From the NCBI RefSeq assembly GCF_900129635.1, contig NZ_FSRB01000003.1, forward strand, positions 434,001-498,000: a stretch of 64,000 nucleotides of DNA. The letters are read 5' to 3'. How positions within the stretch are numbered: the stretch's first letter is position 1; every line of letters starts with the position of its first letter. Source of the stretch: Singulisphaera sp. GP187. Lineage in GTDB: Bacteria; Planctomycetota; Planctomycetia; Isosphaerales; Isosphaeraceae. The notes beneath the pieces were generated by a model that was given only the letters and a program-made list of their open reading frames with translations, was not told where the DNA came from and did no database searches. Of the stretch, positions 1 to 7,444 are shown in pieces. Both the position numbers and the translations under genes were made by a program.

Positions 1-418
1 ACGTAATGGGCGATGGCCGGTTCCCTTCCCGATGACCAAGGCCGGTTCCGTCGGTTGAAACATCCCACCGGCATCAATGGGGCTCTTTTCCCGCCGCCGC
101 GTCCAGCCACTTCTGAAGCATCTGGCCAGCACGCTCGTGACGAGCCAAAGCCCGCTCCACGGCGGCCACCGGTAGCGGATCGCTCCCCTGAGCCTGTCCA
201 CGCACGTACTCCGGGAGCGGTGTATCGGGGGATCCGCGCCACGACGGTCTGATGGGAGTGTAGCCAAGGATCGCCGTTTTTTGGTTTAGACACTGGGCTC
301 CACCCCAAGCTAAACTTGAGCGTTTAACTCCGTGACAACACCCATCATTCGGGGCGGGACGGAGTTCTTTCACGGAAACAGTTAACGATCGAATTCGTTT
401 TGCTATTGAACCAATCGC
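1..418. other. Left-edge stretch, no supported gene
   Basis: I see no supported gene here. Short open frames exist on both strands (the longest is 99 codons on the minus strand, 74-373), but none has a recognisable family or a ribosome-binding site. The decamer ggccggttcc occurs twice near the edge (17-26 and 41-50). The promoter of the following gene should lie in the last 150 bases, but I could not pick out a convincing -35/-10 pair. Confidence 0.5.
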
Positions 419-817
419 ATGGCCATCACTCTGACGATACGCGACGAAGGGGTCGGCGGCGTGCCAGTGCAGGAGCAGACGCTGGACGTCCCCGCCGAGC
501 GGATGACGGCCCGGGAGCTAATCCGGAGCCGCGTCTACCAGGAAGTGCAGGACTACAACCTTAGAATGACAGGTCCGTTCCTCGGGCTCGTCCGTCCCGA
601 AAGCGCTGAGCGGGCGCTCAACCGCGCGGGGGCGACGGCCCGGTTCCGGCCGGTCGACTGGAAGAAACAGTTCGAGCGGGCGGTCGAGGCGTTCGAGGCC
701 AACCAGATCCTCCTGCTCGTGGACGACCGGCAGGTCGATTCGCTCGACGAGGAGGTGACTCTCCGCGAGGGTTCCGTGGCGACTTTCCTGCGTCTGACCC
801 TGCTGGTGGGTGGCTGA
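419..817 (+). CDS. Ubiquitin-like (beta-grasp) small protein ending in Gly-Gly
   Basis: A 132-residue protein with no family name that I recognise. Its layout resembles ubiquitin: a first strand (residues 2-9), a second strand (about 19-23), a helix (about 29-44), an insertion of some 50 residues, a strand at 96-101 (ILLLVD), then TLREGSVATFLRLTLLVGG up to the last residue. The end compares well with the ubiquitin tail (ESTLHLVLRLRGG), including a terminal Gly-Gly with no extra residues. It lies 31 bp upstream of a DUF4132 gene and is probably in the same operon. A Gly-Gly end would suit activation by an E1-like enzyme, but no such partner is visible nearby; the ThiF/MoeB gene at 63837 is 63 kb away and probably unrelated. 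No clear ribosome-binding site precedes the ATG. The coding call is sound; the fold is inferred from the pattern only. Confidence 0.7.
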   Translation: MAITLTIRDEGVGGVPVQEQTLDVPAERMTARELIRSRVYQEVQDYNLRMTGPFLGLVRPESAERALNRAGATARFRPVDWKKQFERAVEAFEANQILLLVDDRQVDSLDEEVTLREGSVATFLRLTLLVGG

Positions 818-848
818 CGCGAGATGAGGCGATCCAGGGAGTCGGGCG

Positions 849-3496
849 ATGCCGAAGAAGAAGGCGGCGGAGCAGGTGGCGACGCCCGTCGAGGGCGCGA
901 CCGCGGGCGAGCGCATTGACGCCTTGTTCGCATTCCGGGCGACGTGCAAAACGCTGTCGAGCCTGGCGGCCGATCAATACAAGGAGGGGCGGGCGGTCCT
1001 CAAGGCCGACCCCGAGACGAAGGCGGCGATCGTCCGCGAGATTGCTTCCCGGTTGGAGCCGGGAGGCATGCGGGGGAAGGGCGATGCGACAAGCAACGCT
1101 TCGGGCAAGCTCCTCGAAGACTTGCTGATCGAGACCCTCTACTGGTCGAGGACCGACGAGCCGCCGCGGCGGACTACGTAGCCGGGCTCGCGAAGCCGAC
1201 CCGACTTCTCTACCTGATTTACGTGGTTCAGGACATCATCGGCGATCTCGCCGCCAAGCGCGAGCTTTCCCCGGCCACCCGCGAGGCTGTCCTCCGGATG
1301 GCCTCGATGATCCGCGCGCAGGTCGAGTCCCGCAAGAAGTGGCCGATCTACTTCCACGAGGACGAGCGCGAGGAATGGCTCGAAAACCTGGAGATGGCGC
1401 TAGCCGTCGGTATCCGCCGGCAGTTGGACCCGGGCGAGGCCTGGTCCGACGCCGCGATCGCCGAGATCGAGGGGTTGCCGCCTGGCCCGACCTGGAGCGT
1501 CTGGCTCACATTGGCGGCCCATTGTAAGACGCTCCCGAAGTCCGGCAAGACGACCGAGAAGTGGCTTGCCGCGGCCCGCGAGTTGGTCGAGCGGATCGGC
1601 CCCGACGCCTTCAGACGGGCCGTCCTCCGCTGGTTCCCGCTGGTTGACCGGCCGAGGACCGCACCCCACCCGAACCAGAACTCCTGGGACCCGGACTGGA
1701 CAAACCTGATCCTCCCCGGCCACATCAACGTCCTCCGTGGGCTGGTCTTCCTGTGCGCGGGCCTCGACGACAGGGAGGTCGCCCGGGCGCTGGCGAAGTT
1801 GGCGATCAGCTCGTATCGCAAGCTCCCCGGCGTCGGGCCCAGGCTGGTCTCGCTCGGCAACGCCTGCGTGAGCGTGCTCGGGACGCTGCCGGGGATCGAG
1901 GCGGTTGGCCAGCTCGCCATGCTCAAGACGCGGGTCAAGTTCGGCACGGCGCTGAAGGAAATCGAGAAGGCATTCGACGCCGCCGCGAAGCGTGAAAACC
2001 TCCCGCGCGAGGAGATCGGGGAACTGGGCGTCCCGACCTATGGGATGGAGGACGTCGGCCGCCGCGTCGAGATCTTCGGCGAGTACCGCGCCGAGATGGC
2101 GGCCGACGCACACGGCGACGGCTTCTCGATCCACTGGAGCAAGGCCGACAGTTCGCCGCTTAAGTCGGTGCCCGCGTCGGTCAAAAAGGACCACGCCGAG
2201 GAGTGGAAAGAGCTGCAAGCCACAGCCAAGGACGCCGGCATGATGCTGACCTCCCGGCGCGATGCGCTCGACGCGTCGTACCTCGCCCGCAAGACCTGGA
2301 GCCTCGACGACTGGCGCGAGCGTTACCTCGACCACCCGCTGGTCGGCGTGGTCGCCCGCCGGCTGATCTGGACCTTCACCGACGGTAAGACCTCGCAAGA
2401 CGGGCTGTTCCACAACGGCAGGCTCGTCGACCGCGACGGCCAGGCGCTCAAGCCACCCGGTGGGTCGACGACGGTCGGCCTCTGGCACCCGATCGGCCGC
2501 CCGGTCGACGAGGTGCTCGCCTGGCGCGACCGCCTGGAGCGGCTGGGGGTCAGGCAGCCATTCAAGCAGGCCCACCGCGAGGTCTACCTGCTGGCCGACG
2601 CCGAACGCCGGACGGGGTCCTACTCAAACCGGTTCGCCGCCCACCTCCTCAAGCAACACCAGTTCCACGCCCACTGCGCCGCCCGCGGGTGGAAGAACCG
2701 GCTGAGGCTAGGTGTGGACGACTCCTTCCCGCCCGCGACCCGCCCCTTGTCCGAATGGGGCCTCCGCGCGGAGTTCTGGGTCGAGGGGGTCGGCGATGAG
2801 TTCACCGAGTCGTCCGCCTACCTCTACCTGACCACGGACCAGGTCAGGTTCTACCCGACGGACGCCGCGCAGGCGAAGGCGCACGCCTCGGGGGGTGGCT
2901 ATCAATTCTGGAACGGCGAGGACCGGCCGACCCCGCTGGAGGAGGTGCCGCCGCTGGCCTTCTCGGAGGTCATGCGGGACGTCGACCTGTTCGTCGGCGT
3001 GGCGAGTGTCGGGAATGACCCGAGCTGGGCCGACGGCGGCGCGGGCGGCCAGCACCGCGACTACTAGGAGCGGTTCAGCTTCGGCACCCTCTCGGCCACC
3101 GCGCAGACCCGCAAGGAGGCGCTCGAGAGGATCGTCCCCCGTCTCAAGATTGCCGACCGCTGTTGTTTCACTGATAAGTTCTTGGTCGTCCGGGGCGACC
3201 TGCGGACCTACAAGATCCACCTGGGCAGCGGCAACATCCTGATAGAGCCGAACGACCAGTACCTCTGCATCGTCCCCAAGCAAACGGCCTCGGCCCGGCC
3301 CGACGGCGGAGTCTTCCTCCCATTCGAGGGGGACGCGGTCCTCTCGGTCGTCCTGAGCAAGGCCTTGATGCTCGCCGACGACCGGAAGATCAAAGACGAG
3401 ACGATCACCAGCCAGTTCGATGCAACTGGGTCAACTGACAGGGAGGAAGTAGCCAGGCACTTGATCAGGGAGGGCTGGAAAATTCGGAGAAGCTGA
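849..3496 (+). pseudogene. DUF4132 (MolR-type) protein gene, broken by a frameshift and an in-frame TAG
   Basis: DUF4132 proteins are large proteins of unknown biochemical role; E. coli MolR is the usual reference. The start at 849 has a good site (aggga, 7-8 bases upstream). The first frame is open to a TAG at 1179-1181, but family-like sequence continues in another frame from about 1140 (LVEDRRAAAADYVAGL), so one base change near 1131-1145 splits the gene. The DUF4132 core is clear at about 2560-2700 (PFKQAHREVYLL, then YSNRFAAHLLKQHQFHA). A second lesion is a TAG at 3065-3067 (HRDY-stop-ERFSFG), where a TGG Trp codon is a likely ancestor; the frame then runs on through DLRTYKIHLGSGNILIEPND to a stop at 3494. 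The last ~48 bases lie inside a dispersed repeat, so the natural C-terminus may be altered. It is probably a decayed gene; sequencing errors could explain either lesion. Confidence 0.8.
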
Positions 3497-3572
3497 ACAC
3501 TTGATTGCAGACACCGTTGGACTATCGAGGTCCCCCGAGTTACCTCCTTTGGGAACCTGGCCACCGACTCGA
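3449..3572 (+). repeat. Dispersed ~124-bp repeat, copy 1
   Basis: Imperfect repeat shared with 5099-5220 and 7199-7322. It begins with agccaggcac and ends with cctggccaccgactcga. The core caccgttggac and the stretch tcccccgagt are well conserved. The ends are partly complementary (gccaggc versus a degenerate cctggc). This copy overlaps the tail of the broken DUF4132 gene and lies 3' of it. Confidence 0.85.
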
Positions 3573-4103
3573 CGCCCTTCTGTGAGAAAAGCCCTGCACC
3601 CTCGTTCGTGGCCGGTGGGAGTGACTCCGCGCGGCTTGGGCTTCTGGTAAAGTGCCAGGCCACTGACTCGAGCCGGGCGCGGAACCGTCCCGCGGGGACG
3701 TGGAGCGAGGCCGAATCGGAATCGGGTCGCGGATCGGGCGGCTGTGCCTCATAATGGAGGGAAAGTCGACTTCCTCCATTTCAACCCCTCTGCTACAAGG
3801 TGCGGAATGCCCGGCATCAGAGACGACCGCTCCGGAGCGTCCGCTGCGTCCGAGCAAGGAACTCCGACCCCCCGGCCCGCGGGTTACGTAGCTCCCGAAG
3901 AGCATGACAAGCTTTTGGATCTTGCCGACACCTTGGCGGCAGTCCTGAAGGAGCAATTCGAGGATCCCGTTGCAAGCTTGGCGATTCTCTCGGCCGAGGC
4001 TGGTCGGATGGTGGGTGGCCGCGAGGCGGATCCGGCGGGAGAGGTGGCAAGGACACAGAATGATCCCGGTATTGCCACCTCCGAATCGAGCACAGGAGGT
4101 GCC
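3573..4103. other. Gap between repeat copy 1 and the small protein gene
   Basis: The frame of the next gene stays open upstream to 3744, giving a stretch with residues such as APEEHDKLLDLADTLAAVLKEQ that could be a relic of an N-terminal helical segment. No ribosome-binding site supports a start there, whereas a strong one lies before the ATG at 4104. I therefore treat 3573-4103 as non-coding or decayed. Confidence 0.4.
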
Positions 4104-4385
4104 ATGCCGACCCCGACTGAAACGTCAACTCATCGTCGTCCCTATCACGGGTTCGACGTCGAACGGGCGACGTACGAGCGGATTCAGACCGAGCTCCTCA
4201 AGACGTCCGAGGGCATGTTCGTGGTCATCGTCGGAGATGAGTGCGTCGGCCCGCTGGAGAGCGATGAGGCCGCGGAGCGCGCCGGCTACGAGGCGTTCGG
4301 CCTGGGACCGCTCTACATCAGGCAAGTCCTAGCCGCAGAGCCGCCGGCACTCGTCACCCGCGATGTCGCGATATGCCGAACCTGA
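4104..4385 (+). CDS. Small protein of a retropepsin-linked pair
   Basis: A 93-residue soluble protein with the central pattern LLKTSEGMFVVIVGDECVG followed by AAERAGYEAFG. This resembles short proteins (about 70-100 residues) that bacteria often encode directly before a retropepsin-like aspartyl protease; their function is unknown to me. The ATG at 4104 is chosen because aggaggt ends at 4100. The 3' end overlaps the next start by 13 bp (4373-4385), which suggests translational coupling and a shared role with the protease. Confidence 0.7.
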   Translation: MPTPTETSTHRRPYHGFDVERATYERIQTELLKTSEGMFVVIVGDECVGPLESDEAAERAGYEAFGLGPLYIRQVLAAEPPALVTRDVAICRT

Positions 4386-4813
4386 CGGTCACGGTCGGCG
4401 CCGGCCAGGCCCCGATTCTCGAGTTGATCGTCGGCCCGACAGAGGCGACGATTGAGGCGCTACGGGCAGCCGGCGAACCCATCCCGCTGCCGATCCTGGT
4501 CCCGGCCATGCTCGATACGGGTGCTGGGACATCGCTGCTCGCGCGCCGGATCGCCGAAAAATTGGGCCTGGATCCCGGCGGCGAGCGCATCGTCATCGGT
4601 GTGGGGTCCGAAGGCACCGAGACCGGGGTCGTCTACCGGATCAGGTTGGCGTTCCCGGCCGTCCCGCCGATGCTGTTGGCGTCGACCGTATGCGTCGTCG
4701 CGGTCGAGGACCTGGCCAAGTTCGACGTCGGCATGATCCTGGGCCGCGACCTGCTGAGCCGGTGTGTGCTGCTCTACAATGGTCCCGACGGGCGGTGCAC
4801 GTTCGCGTTCTAA
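4373..4813 (+). CDS. Retropepsin-like aspartic protease
   Basis: A 146-residue single-domain protein of the retroviral-type aspartyl protease family. The catalytic motif DTGAGTSLL has its Asp at residue 48; the second signature hydrophobic-Gly (MILGRDLL) is near residue 122, and a flap-like GVGSEG lies between. The family works as a homodimer with one DTG per chain, which fits this length. There is no signal peptide, so it is probably cytoplasmic. It is coupled to the small protein at 4104-4385. The natural substrate cannot be read from the sequence. Confidence 0.82.
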   Translation: MPNLTVTVGAGQAPILELIVGPTEATIEALRAAGEPIPLPILVPAMLDTGAGTSLLARRIAEKLGLDPGGERIVIGVGSEGTETGVVYRIRLAFPAVPPMLLASTVCVVAVEDLAKFDVGMILGRDLLSRCVLLYNGPDGRCTFAF

Positions 4814-5098
4814 CTCCACGAAAGTGGCGACCAGACAGGGGCGCTACCAGGGGCGCCCCGCCGAAGTCCGGGACGTTCCGGCGGGCATCGGGCAAGGTCA
4901 CAGGATCCAAAGTGGCCAGAAACTTCAGACCATTGCAAACATCCCTAACTGTCAATCCATTCTATAGATTCCGATTAAAATCTTCCCCATAAGACACGTT
5001 ACAATACCCCACATAACCCAAAAGACGTCAATGTTTTCGAACATTAAATCTATCAAATATACCGAGACACTAAATATATTTAGCGGCAGAGCAAACAC
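4814..5098. other. Intergenic stretch with an AT-rich island
   Basis: No gene is supported. From about 4935 to 5090 base composition drops sharply to AT-rich (for example gattaaaatcttcc and aaatatattta), unlike the surrounding GC-rich DNA. The island ends at the start of repeat copy 2. Confidence 0.6.
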
Positions 5099-5220
5099 AG
5101 CCAGGCACTTGACCAGTTAAGGCTGAAAGGTACAGAGAAGCTGGACACTTGACTGCAGCCACCGTTCGACGATCCAGGTCCCCGAGTCACCCGATTTGGG
5201 TGCCTGGCACCGATTGGACG
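5099..5220 (+). repeat. Dispersed ~124-bp repeat, copy 2
   Basis: Same family as 3449-3572 and 7199-7322 and in the same orientation. It is the most diverged in the core (caccgttcgac) but has the best terminal inverted repeat: gccaggcac near the left end pairs perfectly with gtgcctggc near the right end. It lies 3' of the retropepsin gene and 145 bp before the ankyrin gene. Confidence 0.85.
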
Positions 5221-5364
5221 CGAGGCCGCCTTGGAGGAGCCGGCAAAAGATCGTTCTCTTGTCCAGCAGGCAGCCGCCGGATAACCTCGAAACCGAGCCG
5301 GATCGCCACATCTTTTTCCTGGCCGCGGGACATCATCCGAAGACTACAACAACGTGGGGGCGGC

Positions 5365-7062
5365 ATGATCAAGCCACCTGACATCGAAGACGACAACTGG
5401 GAAATCATCGTTGCCGCGGCTACCGGCGATGCTCCCACGCTGCGTCGGCTTCTGAACGGAGACCCTGCGCTGAGCCGACGCGGCTATTTCTATACGCCGC
5501 CGATTCACTTCGCGGTCCGCGAAGGACATGCCGAGATTGTTCAGATGTTGCTCGATGCTGGAGCGGACCCGGAATGGAACGGGTACTATGGCGACAGCTT
5601 GATCGGAATGGCAAGCGAACGCGGCCATGATGCCGTCGTGGCAACTCTCGAGCGGGCTCGCGATCGACAGGGTAGGACCGCGCCGGCTGAGACGCGCCAG
5701 GATCACCCGATTCATCTGGCTGCGGAGACCGGCGACCTTCGACGGGTTCGTGAACTTCTGGATGCGGACCCTCACCTCGTGAATCGTGGGGATCGTGCGG
5801 GAGGCACGCCGCTCCATCGTGCGGTGATCGGAAGGGCGCGCAGCGTTGTCAAACTGCTCCTTGAACGTGGCGCAGACATTCACGCGATAGACGGTTCCGG
5901 CTTGGGGGCTCCCGACGGCCTCAGCCCGCACAACATCCAGGCAATCGATCTCGCGGTCTGGGGTGGACGCGGCAGGAGCGTGCGCCCGCCGAGATGGCAG
6001 AGGCTTCTCGCGCGTTTGCGTTGCTGGATCAAGTCGCGCGGGCGTAGGAAACAACCGACGATGCCCTGCGATGTGAAGACAGCCCGACTGCTGCTGGCGT
6101 ACGGCGCGAACCATGATCTCGCCGTTGCGGCGGCGCTGGGTGACTTCGTCCGTGTCAAGGCGACCCTGGATGAGGACCCGTCGCAGATTCGGGAAGCGCG
6201 GCCGAATGGACGGCGGCCGCTCACAACGGCTGTCGAATTCGGTCACGAATCGATTGCTCGATTGCTCCTCGAAAGAGGAGCAAACCCGGCCTGGCCCGAG
6301 CTCAACGCCGACAAGGGAGGGGCCCTTCACACGGCCGCGCGCGCAGGGAACCGCGCGATGGTTGAACTCTTGTTGTCGCGTGGGGCAGACCCCAACGGTC
6401 ATATCGATTCGGCCGGCAATGCGGTGTGCGCGGCGAAGACGTCGGAGATTCGCGCGTTGCTCGAGGCCCACGGCGGCAGCCTCGATCCCTATGACCTTGT
6501 GTGGAAGGACGAAGATGATGAGGTCATCCGCCGGGTCACGGCGGATCCGAAGTCCGCAGAACTCGGATGTGGGGGTGTCTTCACGGCGGTCGTCACGCGC
6601 GGCAAGCGAGATTTGCTGAAGCGTTTGTTAGACGCCGGTATTCGCGTGCCGCCACTCGTTACCGGATGCCAATCGTATCTGATGGAGCAGCCCGACATGT
6701 TTCGCACGCTGCTGGAAAATGGGATGAATCCGGACACCTGCAACTGGCAGATGCAAACCATGCTGCATCTGTGCTGCAGGGGCGACGGTAGCGGCCGCCC
6801 GGACAAGGCCTCACTCAAATGTGCGGCGTTGCTGCTCGACGCCGGAGCGAACATCCTGGCCAGAGATGACGACTACGGCTCTACACCGCTAGGATGGGCC
6901 GCAAAACACAATCGTCCGGATATGGTGGACTTTCTTCTCGCTCGCGGAGCGAAGACGAATCTTCCGGATGACAAGCCGTGGGCCACGCCGTTAGCGTGGG
7001 CAAAGAGACGCGGGCATACGCAGGTGGCCGAGAAGTTGGTGAGGGCGGGGGCGAAGGGGTGA
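5365..7062 (+). CDS. Ankyrin-repeat protein
   Basis: A 565-residue protein made largely of ankyrin repeats, recognised by units such as TPPIHFAVREGHAEIVQMLLDAG, TPLHRAVIGRARSVVKLLLERG and TPLGWAAKHNRPDMVDFLL. About ten repeat units are spread over the chain, with a basic linker near residues 205-230. There are no catalytic motifs, signal peptide or membrane segments, so a protein-binding role in the cytoplasm is the most that can be said. The frame is open further upstream to 5149, but that part overlaps repeat copy 2, and the first residues that resemble a protein begin at the ATG at 5365. The ribosome-binding site (gggggcgg) is weak. Confidence 0.85.
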   Translation: MIKPPDIEDDNWEIIVAAATGDAPTLRRLLNGDPALSRRGYFYTPPIHFAVREGHAEIVQMLLDAGADPEWNGYYGDSLIGMASERGHDAVVATLERARDRQGRTAPAETRQDHPIHLAAETGDLRRVRELLDADPHLVNRGDRAGGTPLHRAVIGRARSVVKLLLERGADIHAIDGSGLGAPDGLSPHNIQAIDLAVWGGRGRSVRPPRWQRLLARLRCWIKSRGRRKQPTMPCDVKTARLLLAYGANHDLAVAAALGDFVRVKATLDEDPSQIREARPNGRRPLTTAVEFGHESIARLLLERGANPAWPELNADKGGALHTAARAGNRAMVELLLSRGADPNGHIDSAGNAVCAAKTSEIRALLEAHGGSLDPYDLVWKDEDDEVIRRVTADPKSAELGCGGVFTAVVTRGKRDLLKRLLDAGIRVPPLVTGCQSYLMEQPDMFRTLLENGMNPDTCNWQMQTMLHLCCRGDGSGRPDKASLKCAALLLDAGANILARDDDYGSTPLGWAAKHNRPDMVDFLLARGAKTNLPDDKPWATPLAWAKRRGHTQVAEKLVRAGAKG

Positions 7063-7198
7063 GGTGCGGCGGGTCACGTTCAATCGATCCAGCGGCGCCA
7101 CGGTCAGAATTCCCGGCACGGTGGGCGCTCTCGGCATCGAGTCATTGGATGTCGCGACACGAACCGTGAAACTGGCGGCCCTGGACGCGACTGAGCGA
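7063..7198. other. Spacer between ankyrin gene and repeat copy 3
   Basis: The helicase frame is open through this stretch, but the translated residues match nothing in that family. With repeat copy 3 and the 122 bases after it, this forms a 382-bp gap without a supported gene (7063-7444), which must hold the helicase promoter. Confidence 0.45.
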
Positions 7199-7322
7199 GT
7201 AGCCAGGCACTTTACCAGGGAAGACTGGGAGTTCCAGAGAAGCGGGACGCTTGACTGCAGGCACCGTTGGACGATCCAAGTCCCCCGAGTCACCTCCTTT
7301 GGGAGCCTGGCCACCGACTCGA
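7199..7322 (+). repeat. Dispersed ~124-bp repeat, copy 3
   Basis: Very close to copy 1: both share agccaggcact or its near match, caccgttggac, tcccccgagt, acctcctttggga and ctggccaccgactcga. Ends are complementary (gccaggc/gcctggc), and an internal ttgga-cga-tccaa forms a small hairpin. It lies 3' of the ankyrin gene and upstream of lhr, and is the third such copy in the same orientation. Confidence 0.88.
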
Positions 7323-7444
7323 ATCTTTTTCAATTTGGGTACATTTGTTTAGATCCATCTTGCCAGAACGTCGTGTCTGAGGGGACAATTGACGCGGCTC
7401 GTCGCAATTGGCGACGAGCCCGAGGGGGGGTCGGCCTCAACACC

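Noticed and set aside
419-817. Assigning the small protein as ThiS or MoaD
   Set aside because: It has a ~50-residue insertion and no thiamine or molybdopterin genes are adjacent; the Gly-Gly end alone is not enough.
3449-7322. A true integron with attC sites
   Set aside because: No integrase gene in the window, no clear 5' RYYYAAC partner, and copy 2 breaks the GTTRRRY core. Only a cassette-like arrangement is reported.
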